A DNA stretch of 64,000 bases from Bacillus wiedmannii (lineage in GTDB: Bacteria > Bacillota > Bacilli > Bacillales > Bacillaceae_G): the NCBI RefSeq assembly GCF_001583695.1, contig NZ_LOBC01000012.1, positions 1-64,000 of the forward strand, in the 5' to 3' direction. Made by a program: the position numbers and the translations under genes. Of this stretch, positions 41,278-50,308 are shown in pieces. The notes under the pieces were generated by a model. That model was not told the DNA's origin. It ran no database searches and saw nothing but the letters and a program-made list of their open reading frames with translations. Positions within the stretch are counted from its first letter, which is position 1. Every line of letters starts with the position of its first letter.

Positions 41278-41317
41278 ACTAGAATCTCTATAAGGTAATA
41301 GAGAAGGAGATTCTAGT
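41278..41317 (+). promoter_or_regulatory. hairpin sequestering the ribosome site of the SMR pump gene
   Basis: ACTAGAATCTC (41278-41288) is the exact complement of GAGATTCTAGT (41307-41317), and an inner TCTCTAT/ATAGAGA pairing is also possible. The 3' arm contains part of the AAGGAG ribosome site and ends at the base before the ATG. No T-tract follows. This geometry would limit translation initiation unless the hairpin is opened. Confidence 0.6.
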
Positions 41318-41641
41318 ATGGTATATTGGCTATTATTACTCGTAACAATTATTTTTGAAGTAGCTGGAACAATTGCGATGAAATTATCAAACGGTTTAAC
41401 AAAGCTCGTTCCAAGTGTACTGATTTTCGTATTTTATGGAATTTGTTTCAGCGTATTTGCAATCGTTGTCAAAAAAATTCATTTAAGTATCGCTTATGCC
41501 ATTTGGTCTGGTGTAGGAACATTACTTATTACAATCATTAGCGTGTATTTTTTTAAAGAGCACATTAGCTTATTCCAAGCATTTTGTATTCTCTTTATTG
41601 TTTTAGGAGTAATTGGACTTAAGGTTTCATCGGCATCATAA
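41318..41641 (+). CDS. small multidrug resistance (SMR) efflux protein
   Basis: 107 residues, four transmembrane helices, with the essential membrane glutamate at position 14 (IIFEVAGT) and the YAIWSGVGT segment in helix 3, which resembles EmrE/Qac-type pumps rather than the guanidinium exporters. It works as a proton-coupled dimer exporting cationic compounds. Only one subunit gene is present, so a homodimer is expected. The start lies directly after a hairpin that covers the ribosome site. Confidence 0.92.
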   Translation: MVYWLLLLVTIIFEVAGTIAMKLSNGLTKLVPSVLIFVFYGICFSVFAIVVKKIHLSIAYAIWSGVGTLLITIISVYFFKEHISLFQAFCILFIVLGVIGLKVSSAS

Positions 41642-41676
41642 AAGGCTATCTTCCGGTGCGGGAGATAGCCTTTTGT
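41641..41676. terminator. bidirectional terminator between the SMR gene and ampS
   Basis: AAAGGCTATCT pairs with AGATAGCCTTTT; T-rich sequence follows on the plus strand and A-rich sequence precedes it, serving both convergent genes. Confidence 0.88.
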
Positions 41677-41682
41677 TTTTTA

Positions 41683-42912
41683 TTAAAATGCCCAGTTACC
41701 TTTACGGAAGATTGGTTCATGTCTTCCGTCATCTGTAATACCATCGATATCAAGCTCAGCTGATCCGATCATGAAGTCGTTGTGTGTAATACTAGTATTT
41801 GCTCCGTTTTCAGCAAGTTCTTCTTTAGACATTGTTTTTCCGCCAACTAAGTTGAATGCATAAGCACTTCCGATTGCAAGGTGGCAAGATGCGTTTTCGT
41901 CAAATAGCGTATTGTAGAATAAAATATTTGTGTTTGAAATTGGTGAGTCATGAGGTACTAAAGCCACTTCTCCTAAGAAGTGAGAACCTTCATCTGTTTC
42001 TACTAAATGTTTTAAAGCCTCTTCACCAGTTTCAGCTTTATAGTCTACGATACGTCCGTTTTCAAATGTTAACGTGAAGTTATCGATAATGTTACCTGCA
42101 AATGCTAACGGTTTTGTACTAGATACTTGGCCGTTTACACCAGTTTTAAGTGGCATTGTAAATACTTCTTCAGTTGGAATGTTCGCCATAAATGGTACGT
42201 TCTTTTCATTTAAGCTACCAGCACCAGCCCATACATGCTTTTCTGGAAGTTCGATTGTTAAATCTGTTCCAGGACCCGTATAGTGAAGAGCTTTATAATG
42301 TTTTTCGTTTAAGTAATCAACTTTTGTATGTAACGTTTCATCGTGTTCTTTCCATGCTTCTACAGGATTTTCTAAATCAGCGCGAGTCGCTTTAAAGATA
42401 GCATCCCATAGTTTTGCTTCTTGTTCTTCTGGTGCAACGTCAGGGAATACTTTCGCAGCCCATTCTTTCGTAGGAACAGAAATGACACACCAGCTTACTT
42501 TATCAGCTTGTACGTAATCACGATATACTTTCATTGCTTCACCGGCTACTTTATGAGCAGCTGCGATACGCGTTGATTCTACACCTTTTAATAAATCAGG
42601 ATTTTCTGCATAAATAGACATAAATGCAGCGCCTTCTTTTGCTAATTCTTCACGAGCGTGTGCTTTCCAAGAAGGGAATTCAGAGAATGCTTCTTCAGGA
42701 GCTAGATCGAACTTTAAGCGTGTTAACGTTTCATCATTCCAATCAACATATACGTGTTTTGCACCAGATTTATATGCTTTCTCTGTAACGAGGCGTACAA
42801 ATTGTACAGCTTCAAGAGGTGCACTAATTGATAATGTTTGTCCTGGTTGAATATTAACACCAACATTGACTGCAAGAGCAGCATATTTCTCTAACGTTTG
42901 TTCAAATGACAT
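41683..42912 (-). CDS. ampS: M29-family metallo-aminopeptidase AmpS
   Basis: 409-residue thermophilic-type (M29) aminopeptidase, cytoplasmic, removing N-terminal residues from peptides. It begins MSFEQTLEKYAALAVNVGVNIQPGQ. Metal ligands of the family are visible in the C-terminal half: the glutamates of FTLTFENGRIVDYKAETG and HFLGEVALVPHDSPI, and SITHNDFMIGSAELDIDG. The ATG at 42912 follows AAGGAGATT; a longer frame to 43008 lacks a ribosome site. Confidence 0.93.
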   Translation of the reverse strand: MSFEQTLEKYAALAVNVGVNIQPGQTLSISAPLEAVQFVRLVTEKAYKSGAKHVYVDWNDETLTRLKFDLAPEEAFSEFPSWKAHAREELAKEGAAFMSIYAENPDLLKGVESTRIAAAHKVAGEAMKVYRDYVQADKVSWCVISVPTKEWAAKVFPDVAPEEQEAKLWDAIFKATRADLENPVEAWKEHDETLHTKVDYLNEKHYKALHYTGPGTDLTIELPEKHVWAGAGSLNEKNVPFMANIPTEEVFTMPLKTGVNGQVSSTKPLAFAGNIIDNFTLTFENGRIVDYKAETGEEALKHLVETDEGSHFLGEVALVPHDSPISNTNILFYNTLFDENASCHLAIGSAYAFNLVGGKTMSKEELAENGANTSITHNDFMIGSAELDIDGITDDGRHEPIFRKGNWAF

Positions 42913-42991
42913 ATGTATAATCTCCTTTAATTTGAAAGATTTCTTACTATATATAATACAAGAAAATTCAAAAAATATATATAAATATAGC

Positions 42992-43023
42992 GTAAAAAGA
43001 GAGCTCAAAATATATTGAGCTCT
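42992..43023 (-). terminator. terminator of the intact polysaccharide deacetylase gene
   Basis: AGAGCTCAA pairs with TTGAGCTCT around an AT loop; on the minus strand the stem is followed by CTTTTTAC. Confidence 0.8.
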
Positions 43024-43028
43024 GATCG

Positions 43029-44111
43029 TTATTTAATCGAAGAAGCAAATTGTTCTACTGTTGTCGTATTGTGTATGCGAACACGCTTCATTTTTAACAG
43101 CTCATCGGGTTCACCTTTCGTAATGAACTTTCCGGGCTTTGTTGTCGTCGCAAATTGATAATACTTCTTCGTTTCTGTAACGACTTTATCATCTACATGA
43201 CCGAATGGATAAGCAACTGCGATAACAGGCTTACCTGTTATTTTTTCTAGCTTTTCTTTCGATTCCTTTAATTCTTCTTCATAGTTTGTAATCTTCGGTA
43301 AGTCTGCATGTGTTGCAGTATGAGATTGCATGGAGAAAATACCCGAATCAACCATTTCTTTTATGTCGGATGTAGAAAGAGATCCGTCAGCATCGGCATT
43401 ATTAACAATCATATATTCTGTTGCTGTTGGTTTAAACGTATCGTCTTTTAGCTTTTGCAAAATATGAAATGCATTCATATTATTTTTCATACCGTCATCA
43501 AATGTAACGAAGATAGGTTTATTTACTTTATTAATATCGCCCCAACGTTCAAAAGTTAGTAATGTATAGCCGTTGTCCTTTAAATATTTCATTTGGGCTT
43601 CAAAATTAGCAGGTGATACGAATAAATCTTTAATGCCTTGTCCATGATAATCATCGATTGCATGGTACATAAGAACGGGAACCTTTTGCTGGAAAGTAAT
43701 AGTAGATTTTGTGAGTGGAATGTTTTTCCCATCTTCTTTCCTTCCTATTGCTTCAATTTGAAACTCACCGCGTTTTCCTTCAAATTCTTTTATGTCAAAA
43801 GGAAGTGAAAATTGCTTTTCCTTTTCTTTAGAAGACAAAGATTTAGCAGTTTCCTTTCCATCAGCAGTTCGCCAAATTTTATATTGTACTTCAGCTAAAG
43901 TATCTTTTATATCTGCCATATGAATAGTAGTGTTTGTAGATTCGTGTGTAATAGGAAGATAAGAAATTTTACCTTGTTCTTGTACGGTCACTTCTTGTTT
44001 CTTAGTCTCTTGAACCTTTTTCTCTTTTTTAGGATCTTGACTTACATTGCTAGTATTACAACCTGCTAGAATGGCAGACGTACATAAAGCGATTGCTGCG
44101 TATTTTCTCAT
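43029..44111 (-). CDS. polysaccharide deacetylase lipoprotein
   Basis: 360-residue exported lipoprotein; the lipobox ends ILAGC with Cys18. A beta-rich N-terminal domain (about 45-145) precedes the carbohydrate esterase 4 domain: FVTFDDGMKNN (catalytic/metal Asp), the HTATHADL metal-histidine motif and VAYPFGHVDDKV. It likely trims N-acetyl groups on cell-wall glycans at the membrane surface. It resembles the tandem lipoproteins BA0330/BA0331 that I recall from B. anthracis. A frameshifted paralogue lies 156 nt upstream. RBS AGAAGGTGATT. Confidence 0.93.
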   Translation of the reverse strand: MRKYAAIALCTSAILAGCNTSNVSQDPKKEKKVQETKKQEVTVQEQGKISYLPITHESTNTTIHMADIKDTLAEVQYKIWRTADGKETAKSLSSKEKEKQFSLPFDIKEFEGKRGEFQIEAIGRKEDGKNIPLTKSTITFQQKVPVLMYHAIDDYHGQGIKDLFVSPANFEAQMKYLKDNGYTLLTFERWGDINKVNKPIFVTFDDGMKNNMNAFHILQKLKDDTFKPTATEYMIVNNADADGSLSTSDIKEMVDSGIFSMQSHTATHADLPKITNYEEELKESKEKLEKITGKPVIAVAYPFGHVDDKVVTETKKYYQFATTTKPGKFITKGEPDELLKMKRVRIHNTTTVEQFASSIK

Positions 44112-44155
44112 AAAATCACCTTCTATTGTGTATTATGTTGCATACGTATTTAAAA

Positions 44156-44182
44156 TCCCCACCGCTGTAAGAGAGGTGGGGA
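44156..44182 (-). terminator. hairpin terminator between the two deacetylase genes
   Basis: CCCCACC pairs with GGTGGGG; on the minus strand it is followed by ATTTTAAA. It would end the broken upstream gene. Confidence 0.7.
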
Positions 44183-44267
44183 CATACCCTTGTTCATCAT
44201 ATCATTTTTAATTATGAGATAGGTTAGTGCCTTTCGATAGAAATATTCTTTCGTCTTTTAGTACAGT

Positions 44268-45370
44268 TTACTTTATAAGAGATATGAATTTTTCCATAGA
44301 TGTATTAGGCCCTACAAAATGGCGTTTAATTAAGTACTGTTCGTTTGGCATCCCTTTTGTAATGTGATTACCATGATCAGTAGTTACTGCGAATTCATAA
44401 TGTTTTTTTGTTTCTTCAACAGCTGGATCATTATAAGAACCTACTGGATAGGCGAGAGCAATGACTTTTTTACCAGTAAGGGCTTCGATTTTTTCTTTCG
44501 AACTACGTAATTCCTCATCATAATTACTTGAATGAGCCATCATCGTATGATTAGCAGTATGCGATTGAATAGAAAAAATGCCTGAATCCATCATTTGTTT
44601 TATCTCATCTGTTGATAGACGATTTGGTTTGTCTATCTCATTTGCAGTAAGAAATTCAGTAGCCGTAGGTTGGAATCTATCATCCTTTAATTTTTGTAAA
44701 ATATGAAGAGCATTCATATTATTTTTTCGACCATCATCCATCGTTACAAAAATAGGTTTATTTACACGATTTATATCATTCCAACGTTCAAACGTAAGCA
44801 TCGTATAACCGTTATCTTTCAAATATTGCATATGCTTTTCGAATTGCTCAGGTGGTACGTATAAGCCGTAATCCCCATCACTTGGTCCAGGGTATTTTTC
44901 AATCGCATGGTACATTAATACGGGTACATGTTGCTGGAATGTAATTTTAGATGTTACTAGATCTGTTTCAGTATGATCTTCTTTGATTCCTACTGTTTCA
45001 ATTTGAAATTCGCCACGTTTTAAATGAAATGATTTTAAATGTAGTGGGAGGGCAAAGTCACGATCTTTTTCTTGTGAAGTAAAAGTTTGTTTGCTTTCAG
45101 GACCATCAGCAGTACGCCAAATATTGTAACGTACTTGTGTGAATGAATCTCTTAAATCTTTGGTATAAAGCGTGGTGTTTTGTGCGTTATATTCATAAGG
45201 ATCCCATGTAATAATCCCTTGTGTTAAAGGCAGTTCAACCGCTTTCGCTTTTTTTGTTCAACTGTTTGTTTCGCCGTTGCTTCTTTTATTTGTTTATCAC
45301 TAGTGCTACTAGTGTTACAACCTACGAGAATAGCAGAAGAAAGTAAAGCGATATATGTATATTTTTTCAT
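44268..45370 (-). pseudogene. second polysaccharide deacetylase lipoprotein, frameshifted
   Basis: From the ATG at 45370 the frame encodes a normal lipoprotein signal (MKKYTYIALLSSAILVGC) and linker, then runs into a seven-base A-tract (45249-45255 on the plus strand as T7) and stops after LNCL. One extra base there restores the frame: it continues ELPLTQGIITWDPYEY and runs on to the intact deacetylase domain (FVTMDDGRKNN, HTANHTMM, ALAYPVGSYND). The total of 1103 nt is one short of a whole number of codons. The rest of the gene is undamaged, so the lesion is recent, phase-variable or a sequencing error. The ATG at 44915 could give a 215-residue cytoplasmic fragment. Confidence 0.9.
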
Positions 45371-45592
45371 TCTATCATCCTTCTATTGTGTTTTAATTAT
45401 CATTACTTATGTCTTGAAATTATCATTCGTATAAGTGACACTAACTCAAATTTTCGATTTTAAAAATTTGAATTATACCCTTGTACATCATATCACTATA
45501 GAATATAGAGGGGAATACACTTTTGGAATATTTCGGAAAAAATACCTTATTTTTTTCTGGTGAGATTTACATAAAAATACATTTAGAAGATG
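45371..45592. other. intergenic region upstream of the broken deacetylase gene
   Basis: The ribosome site GAAGGATGATAGA lies next to the start of the broken gene. The rest is AT-rich promoter-type sequence; no further gene is seen. Confidence 0.4.
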
Positions 45593-45593
45593 A

Positions 45594-45647
45594 AAAAACT
45601 CCACCTAAACTTCCTTTAGAAAAAGGAGAAGTAAGGTGGAGTTTTTT
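45594..45647 (-). terminator. terminator of the nucleoside permease gene
   Basis: A long stem (AAAACTCCACCT…ACTTCCTTT with AAAGGAGAAGTAAGGTGGAGTTTT), with an A-run on the left that reads as a T-tract on the minus strand. Confidence 0.88.
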
Positions 45648-45648
45648 A

Positions 45649-46845
45649 TTAAATAAACAATCCAGCGATTGTTGCAGATAAAATAGAAGCAAGTGTTGAT
45701 GCAAATAACATTTTCCAGCCGAATTTAGAAACGATGCTTCCTTGTTTTTCAGAAAGGGCACGGATTGTACCGACAATCGCACCAATTTGGCTAATACTTG
45801 CGAAGCTAATTAAGAATACTGTAACGATTCCAACTGTACGTGGAGATAATGTTGATGCAACATCTTTTAAATCAAGAATTGCTACAAATTCGTTTAATAC
45901 AATCTTCGTACCCATAATACCACCAGCTGGGATAATATCTTGAGTTGGAATACCCATTAAGAATGCGAATGGAGCAAGTATATAACCGAAGATTTGTTGT
46001 AACGTAACAGCATATCCCATTGCACCTGAAGCTGCGCTAATTACGTAGTTTACAACTTCCATCACACCGATGAAGGCGATCATTAATGCAGCAACGATAC
46101 CAGCTACTTTTAAACCATCAAGCGCACCGTTAATCATTGCGCCGATAAAGCTGTCTCCGAATAAAGTTCTATCAAATTTTTGAATCACTTCATCTTCTTT
46201 CTTCGTATCAACTGGTGTTAATAGCGAACAAACGATTAAGCTTGAGAATAAGTTTAATGGAAGAGCTGCTAGTACATATTTCGCATCTAACATCATTACG
46301 TATGATGCTGTAACAGAAGCAGAAACGGAACTCATTGCAGAACAACAAATGATAAACATACGGTTTTTGTTAAAATGTTGTAAATCATTTTTAATAACGA
46401 TTAACGCTTCACTTGAACCGAAGAATACAGAGTTTACTGCGTGGAATGACTCGACGCGTGGTAAACCGGTAATTTTTGAAATGGCACCGCCGACAACGCG
46501 AACGATGAATGGTAAAACACCTAAATAACTAAAGATAGAAAGTAGTGCTGAGAAAAATACGATAATTAATAATACATTTAAGAAAAAGACAAAATCTCTT
46601 TGAATTCCATTAAAGAGAAAATCGACACCTGTCGTACCAAGTTTAATTAGTTTGTTGAAAACTTTACCAATGAAAATAATGACTTGTTGACCAATCTTTG
46701 TGCCAAACATAAACCAACCGATTAAAATTTGAAAACCAATCATAATAGCAATTGCACGGAAGTTGATTTTACTTTTGTTGTTTGACAAAGCAAAACATAA
46801 ACCTAAAACGACAAGAATACCGATAATGCTCATTACGTATTGCAT
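45649..46845 (-). CDS. nupG: concentrative nucleoside permease (NupG/NupC family)
   Basis: 398-residue CNT-family nucleoside:cation symporter with about ten membrane segments. It shows FFGSSEALIVIKNDL and GGIMGTKIVLNEFVAI, the two nucleoside-binding regions. The purine riboswitch upstream and similarity to B. subtilis NupG (YxjA), also guanine-riboswitch controlled, suggest uptake of purine nucleosides such as guanosine and inosine; this is inferred. GAAAGGGGCAAC precedes the ATG. Confidence 0.88.
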   Translation of the reverse strand: MQYVMSIIGILVVLGLCFALSNNKSKINFRAIAIMIGFQILIGWFMFGTKIGQQVIIFIGKVFNKLIKLGTTGVDFLFNGIQRDFVFFLNVLLIIVFFSALLSIFSYLGVLPFIVRVVGGAISKITGLPRVESFHAVNSVFFGSSEALIVIKNDLQHFNKNRMFIICCSAMSSVSASVTASYVMMLDAKYVLAALPLNLFSSLIVCSLLTPVDTKKEDEVIQKFDRTLFGDSFIGAMINGALDGLKVAGIVAALMIAFIGVMEVVNYVISAASGAMGYAVTLQQIFGYILAPFAFLMGIPTQDIIPAGGIMGTKIVLNEFVAILDLKDVASTLSPRTVGIVTVFLISFASISQIGAIVGTIRALSEKQGSIVSKFGWKMLFASTLASILSATIAGLFI

Positions 46846-46969
46846 GTAGTTGCCCCTTTCAGAAGTTCGTATAAAGTTTGTACATAAAACGCTCGTTATA
46901 TTACTAAAAATAAAACAAAGAGGTTTTATGTCATACGTAAGATGTCTGACCTTTTAGAAAAATAAAAAT

Positions 46970-47031
46970 AAAAAAAGACCCATATGGATTCACTTTCATC
47001 TATGAGAGAAAGCTAATCAATATGAGTCCTT
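46970..47031 (-). terminator. riboswitch-controlled terminator of nupG
   Basis: On the minus strand, a long imperfect stem pairs GGACTCATAT…GATT…CTTTC with GAAAG…AATC…ATATGGGTC, followed by T7. The loop-side TCTCATAG can pair with the P1 3' strand of the aptamer (CTATGGGG region), giving an antiterminator. Confidence 0.85.
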
Positions 47032-47062
47032 TTTTGCACATAGGCTAATATTCATTAGTTTT

Positions 47063-47131
47063 CCCCATAGTCCAGCAATTTAAGGTTGCCGGGTAGAAAC
47101 TCTCGATCCATATTATCGAATATATATGAGG
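47063..47131 (-). promoter_or_regulatory. guanine-type purine riboswitch aptamer upstream of nupG
   Basis: Read on the minus strand: P1 CCTCATA with TATGGGG (one G-U), the ATATGG and GTTTCTACC core, P3 CGGCAA with TTGCTG, and GGACTATGG, where the ligand-specifying base is C. It has the same architecture as the pur-operon switch at 500-568. High guanine should shut off nucleoside import. Confidence 0.92.
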
Positions 47132-47158
47132 TAACATCGTCCGTATTAAATTAGTAGT

Positions 47159-47188
47159 AGCGTAACATTAACAGAGAACTATCGTCAA
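47159..47188 (-). promoter_or_regulatory. nupG promoter
   Basis: On the minus strand, TTGACG (47183-47188) and TACGCT (47159-47164) with an 18-bp spacer and a TG extended -10. This places the start about 30 nt before the aptamer. Confidence 0.5.
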
Positions 47189-47270
47189 TAGCTTTTTTTC
47201 TTCCGATAGAAATAGACCATATAAGTATGATAAAATGTAACGCAGTGTTATGAAAAAGAGAGGTCGGAAA

Positions 47271-48647
47271 ATGAGTATAAAAATGACGCCACCAGTTGAA
47301 AAAAACGAGTTTATAGATGTAGTATTTGAAGATTTAACACATGATGGTGCCGGTGTTGCGAAAGTAAAGGGCTATCCTATTTTCGTTAAAAACGGATTAC
47401 CAGGTGAAGAAGCACAAATTAAAATTATTAAAGTGAAGAAAAACTTCGCATTCGGTCGTTTAATGAAGCTTCATACAGAGAGCCCATATCGTAAAGATGC
47501 AGAATGCCCAGTGTACAATCAGTGCGGCGGTTGTCAGCTTCAGCACTTAACATATGAAGGACAATTACAAGCGAAAGAAAAACAAGTACGTGACGTTATG
47601 CAGCGCATTGGCGGATTAAGCGATGTTCCTGTGCACCCTGTACTTGGTATGAAGAACCCATGGGTATACCGTAACAAAGCACAAGTACCAATTGGAGAAC
47701 GTGAAGGTGGACTTGTCGCTGGTTTCTATCGCCAAGGAACACATGACATTATTAATATGGAATCATGTTTAATTCAGGCAGAAGAAAACGATACATTAAT
47801 CCAGGAAGTAAAACGTATTTGTGAAAAACATGGTATTTCGGCATACAACGAAGAGCGTAATAAAGGAACACTTCGCCACGTAATGGCTCGTTATGGACAA
47901 GTGACAGGGGAAATTATGCTTGTCTTCATTACTCGTACAGCAGAATTACCAAACAAAAAAGCAATCATTGAAGAAATTGCAGCGAAATTCCCAGAAGTAA
48001 AATCGATTGTTCAAAACGTAAACACGAAACGTACAAACGTAATCTTCGGAGACACGACGACAGTACTGTACGGATCAGAATACATTTATGACTTTATCGG
48101 TGACATTAAATTTGCAATTTCAGCACGTTCATTCTATCAAGTAAACCCAGAACAAACGAAAGTGTTATACGATAAAACGTTAGAATATGCAAAACTAGAT
48201 GGTAACGAAACAGTAATTGATGCCTATTGCGGAATTGGATCAATTTCCTTATTCCTAGCGCAAAAAGCGAAAAAAGTGTACGGCGTTGAAATCGTCCCAG
48301 AAGCAATCGAAGACGCAAACCGAAACGCAGCACTAAACAACATGACAAACGCTGAGTTTGGCGTAGGAGAAGCAGAAGTAGTTATTCCAAAATGGTACAA
48401 AGAAGGCATAATCGCCGACACAATGGTCGTAGATCCACCGCGTAAAGGTTGTGATGATGCACTACTAAACACAATCATCGACATGAAGCCAAAACGCGTC
48501 GTATACGTATCATGTAATCCCGCAACATTGGCACGTGACTTAAAAGTACTAGAAGAAGGCGGATATAAAACACAGGAAGTACAACCTGTTGATATGTTCC
48601 CGCATACGACTCATGTTGAGTGTGTAGCTTGGCTTAAGTTGGTATAA
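47271..48647 (+). CDS. rlmCD: 23S rRNA (uracil-5-)-methyltransferase RlmCD
   Basis: 458-residue RumA-type enzyme methylating C5 of uracils in 23S rRNA; Gram-positive RlmCD modifies both U747 and U1939. It has an N-terminal TRAM domain (about 10-70), an iron-sulfur cysteine cluster ([11 protein letters not shown] plus a later Cys), [13 protein letters not shown], the SAM-binding [21 protein letters not shown] and catalytic Cys in [14 protein letters not shown]. The ATG at 47271 follows AGAGGTCGG; an in-frame ATG at 47250 is rejected. Confidence 0.94.
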   Translation: MSIKMTPPVEKNEFIDVVFEDLTHDGAGVAKVKGYPIFVKNGLPGEEAQIKIIKVKKNFAFGRLMKLHTESPYRKDAECPVYNQCGGCQLQHLTYEGQLQAKEKQVRDVMQRIGGLSDVPVHPVLGMKNPWVYRNKAQVPIGEREGGLVAGFYRQGTHDIINMESCLIQAEENDTLIQEVKRICEKHGISAYNEERNKGTLRHVMARYGQVTGEIMLVFITRTAELPNKKAIIEEIAAKFPEVKSIVQNVNTKRTNVIFGDTTTVLYGSEYIYDFIGDIKFAISARSFYQVNPEQTKVLYDKTLEYAKLDGNETVIDAYCGIGSISLFLAQKAKKVYGVEIVPEAIEDANRNAALNNMTNAEFGVGEAEVVIPKWYKEGIIADTMVVDPPRKGCDDALLNTIIDMKPKRVVYVSCNPATLARDLKVLEEGGYKTQEVQPVDMFPHTTHVECVAWLKLV

Positions 48648-48650
48648 TAG

Positions 48651-48692
48651 AAAAGCAGTTGATATAGGAAAATCTATACCATCTGCTTTTTG
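48651..48692 (+). terminator. terminator of rlmCD
   Basis: AAAAGCAG…ATATAG pairs with CTATA…CTGCTTTT with an internal mismatch, ending in a T-run. Confidence 0.75.
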
Positions 48693-48807
48693 GTTTACAA
48701 AAATACCATTTATAAGCGATTTTAGTTAAAATAAATATTGCTGATTTTCACAAATTATAAATTGAGAGTTTGAAATTGTATTCATAGTGAGAGGATTTGA
48801 ATTTGAA

Positions 48808-49797
48808 ATGATAGATAATTTTTGGCGTGATTTACCACGACCATTTTTCGTACTTGCACCAATGGAAGATGTGACAGACGTTGTTTTTCGTCACGTAGTA
48901 AGTGAAGCTGGTAGCCCAGACGTATTCTTCACAGAGTTCACAAACTCGGATAGCTATTGTCATCCAGAAGGTATGAAAAGTGTACGTGGCCGTTTAATTT
49001 TCACAGAAGATGAACAACCGATCGTGGCGCATATTTGGGGAGATAACCCTGAATACTTCCGCCAAATGAGTATTGGTATGGCAGAGCTAGGATTTAAAGG
49101 TATCGATATTAATATGGGATGCCCTGTACCGAACGTTGCATCAAGAGGAAAAGGGAGTGGCCTTATTCTACGTCCAGACGTTGCGGCAGAACTTATCCAA
49201 GCAGCAAAAGCGGGCGGACTACCTGTCAGCGTAAAAACACGACTTGGCTTTAAAGAGTTAAGCGAGTGGGAAGATTGGTTAACGCACATTTTCAAACAAG
49301 ATATTGCAAACCTTTCTATTCACTTACGTACAAGAGAAGAAATGAGCCAAGTAGATGCGCACTGGGAACTAATTCCGGAAATAAAAAAATTACGTGACCG
49401 CATTGCACCAAATACGCTAATAACAATCAATGGAGACATCCTTAATCGTAAAATGGGGCTGGAACTTGCTGAAAAATACGGTATTGATGGCGTAATGATT
49501 GGACGAGGCATCTTTAAAAATCCATTTGCTTTTGAAAAAGAGCCAAGAGAGCATAGCAGTAAAGAACACCTTGATCTTTTAAGACTACAACTTGATCTTC
49601 AAGATCAATATGCAGAAGTACTACCACGCTCCATTACAGGATTACATCGCTTCTTCAAAATTTATGTAAAAGGCTTCCCTGGAGCTGCTGAACTAAGAAA
49701 TCAATTGATGAGTACGAAATCGACTGATGAAGTGCGTGCGTTGCTTGATAAGTTTGAGGCGAGTGTTAATGTGGTAGAAGGTAGTGAAACAGTGTAA
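48808..49797 (+). CDS. tRNA-dihydrouridine synthase (Dus family)
   Basis: 329-residue FMN-dependent TIM barrel reducing uridines in tRNA. It shows [16 protein letters not shown] (FMN phosphate side), FTEFTNSD, the [20 protein letters not shown] catalytic cysteine loop, [14 protein letters not shown] and [12 protein letters not shown]. The sequence is closer to the DusC-like branch than to standard Bacillus DusB, but the site specificity cannot be read. The ATG at 48808 is preferred; a GTG at 48787 would add seven residues. Confidence 0.9.
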   Translation: MIDNFWRDLPRPFFVLAPMEDVTDVVFRHVVSEAGSPDVFFTEFTNSDSYCHPEGMKSVRGRLIFTEDEQPIVAHIWGDNPEYFRQMSIGMAELGFKGIDINMGCPVPNVASRGKGSGLILRPDVAAELIQAAKAGGLPVSVKTRLGFKELSEWEDWLTHIFKQDIANLSIHLRTREEMSQVDAHWELIPEIKKLRDRIAPNTLITINGDILNRKMGLELAEKYGIDGVMIGRGIFKNPFAFEKEPREHSSKEHLDLLRLQLDLQDQYAEVLPRSITGLHRFFKIYVKGFPGAAELRNQLMSTKSTDEVRALLDKFEASVNVVEGSETV

Positions 49798-49819
49798 CTT
49801 TTGAAAGTTACACTGTTTC
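49786..49819 (+). terminator. terminator of the dus gene
   Basis: A 15-16 bp stem (GAAACAGTGTAACTT and complement) that includes the stop codon, followed by a T-rich tail. Confidence 0.9.
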
Positions 49820-49948
49820 ATTTTAATTAAGGTGAACCGTACCACAAATAAAAAGTAAAACCTAAGTAAACATAATCAATCTATTTCACCTGAATTTTGC
49901 GTAACATTTACGTTTGAGTTGCCTACTAAATTAGAGTTGCATAAAAAG
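49820..49948. other. gene-free AT-rich segment
   Basis: No gene, repeat or promoter is convincing here; it separates the dus terminator from the terminator at 49949. Confidence 0.4.
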
Positions 49949-49984
49949 AAATGGACTAACCTATATCAGGTTAGTCCATTTTTT
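49949..49984. terminator. second terminator-like hairpin downstream of dus
   Basis: AAATGGACTAACCT pairs with AGGTTAGTCCATTT around a 5-nt loop, followed by T-rich sequence. The C-terminal codons of the nuclease remnant lie in this stem, so it may be that gene's old terminator, read on either strand. Confidence 0.8.
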
Positions 49985-50177
49985 AGTGTGTTAATTAATA
50001 GTAAATCCCCATCCTTTTTTGCTTTATTAATATCATTCTCAAAGGAAGGAGCTATCCCACTACTAACTAAAATACTCTTTACAGTATTTGATTGAAGGTG
50101 TTTCTATCGATAGGACCTTTCTTAATTTCTAATACAATAAATTCGTTATTAGAAGTATCTCTTAATAATAAATAAAA
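49966..50177 (-). pseudogene. C-terminal remnant of a NucS/DUF91-like nuclease
   Basis: On the minus strand, one frame (50177 down to 50079) reads FYLLLRDTSNNEFIVLEIKKG and continues PIDRNTFNQIL before a stop. A second frame (50085 to 49966) continues TVKSILVSSGIAPSFENDIN, then KAKKDGDLLLINTLKNGLT and a stop. Joined, they resemble the end of DUF91/NucS-type PD-(D/E)XK nucleases, with the LEIKKG E-x-K catalytic motif and the Q-I-L…V-K core. A small deletion at about 50082 breaks the frame and the N-terminal part is missing. The assignment is by motif recognition only. Confidence 0.6.
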
Positions 50178-50265
50178 TCATCCCCACAAGCATTAATCCA
50201 CCTAAGACTACAAAACCTACCTCTAAAATGTTAAAGTAGTAATTTGACGACATTAATTTATACAT
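50149..50265 (-). CDS. possible 38-residue single-helix membrane peptide
   Basis: ATG at 50265 opens a 38-codon frame with one convincing transmembrane helix (ILEVGFVVLGGLMLVGMILF) followed by basic IIKRYF. There is no clear ribosome site and the 3' part overlaps the nuclease remnant in another frame, so it may be coincidental or a fusion scar. Confidence 0.3.
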   Translation of the reverse strand: MYKLMSSNYYFNILEVGFVVLGGLMLVGMILFIIKRYF

Positions 50266-50308
50266 GCTAAAAAGCATTATTATATTTAACATTTCAGGAG
50301 GCAAAACA

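Noticed and set aside
41200-41317. Guanidine (ykkC) riboswitch ahead of the SMR gene
   Set aside because: None of the conserved ykkC core segments are visible; only the start-codon hairpin is present.
44268-44915. Separate intact 215-residue polysaccharide deacetylase
   Set aside because: The upstream frame continues without a stop to a frameshift and a lipoprotein signal, so this is the 3' part of a broken longer gene.
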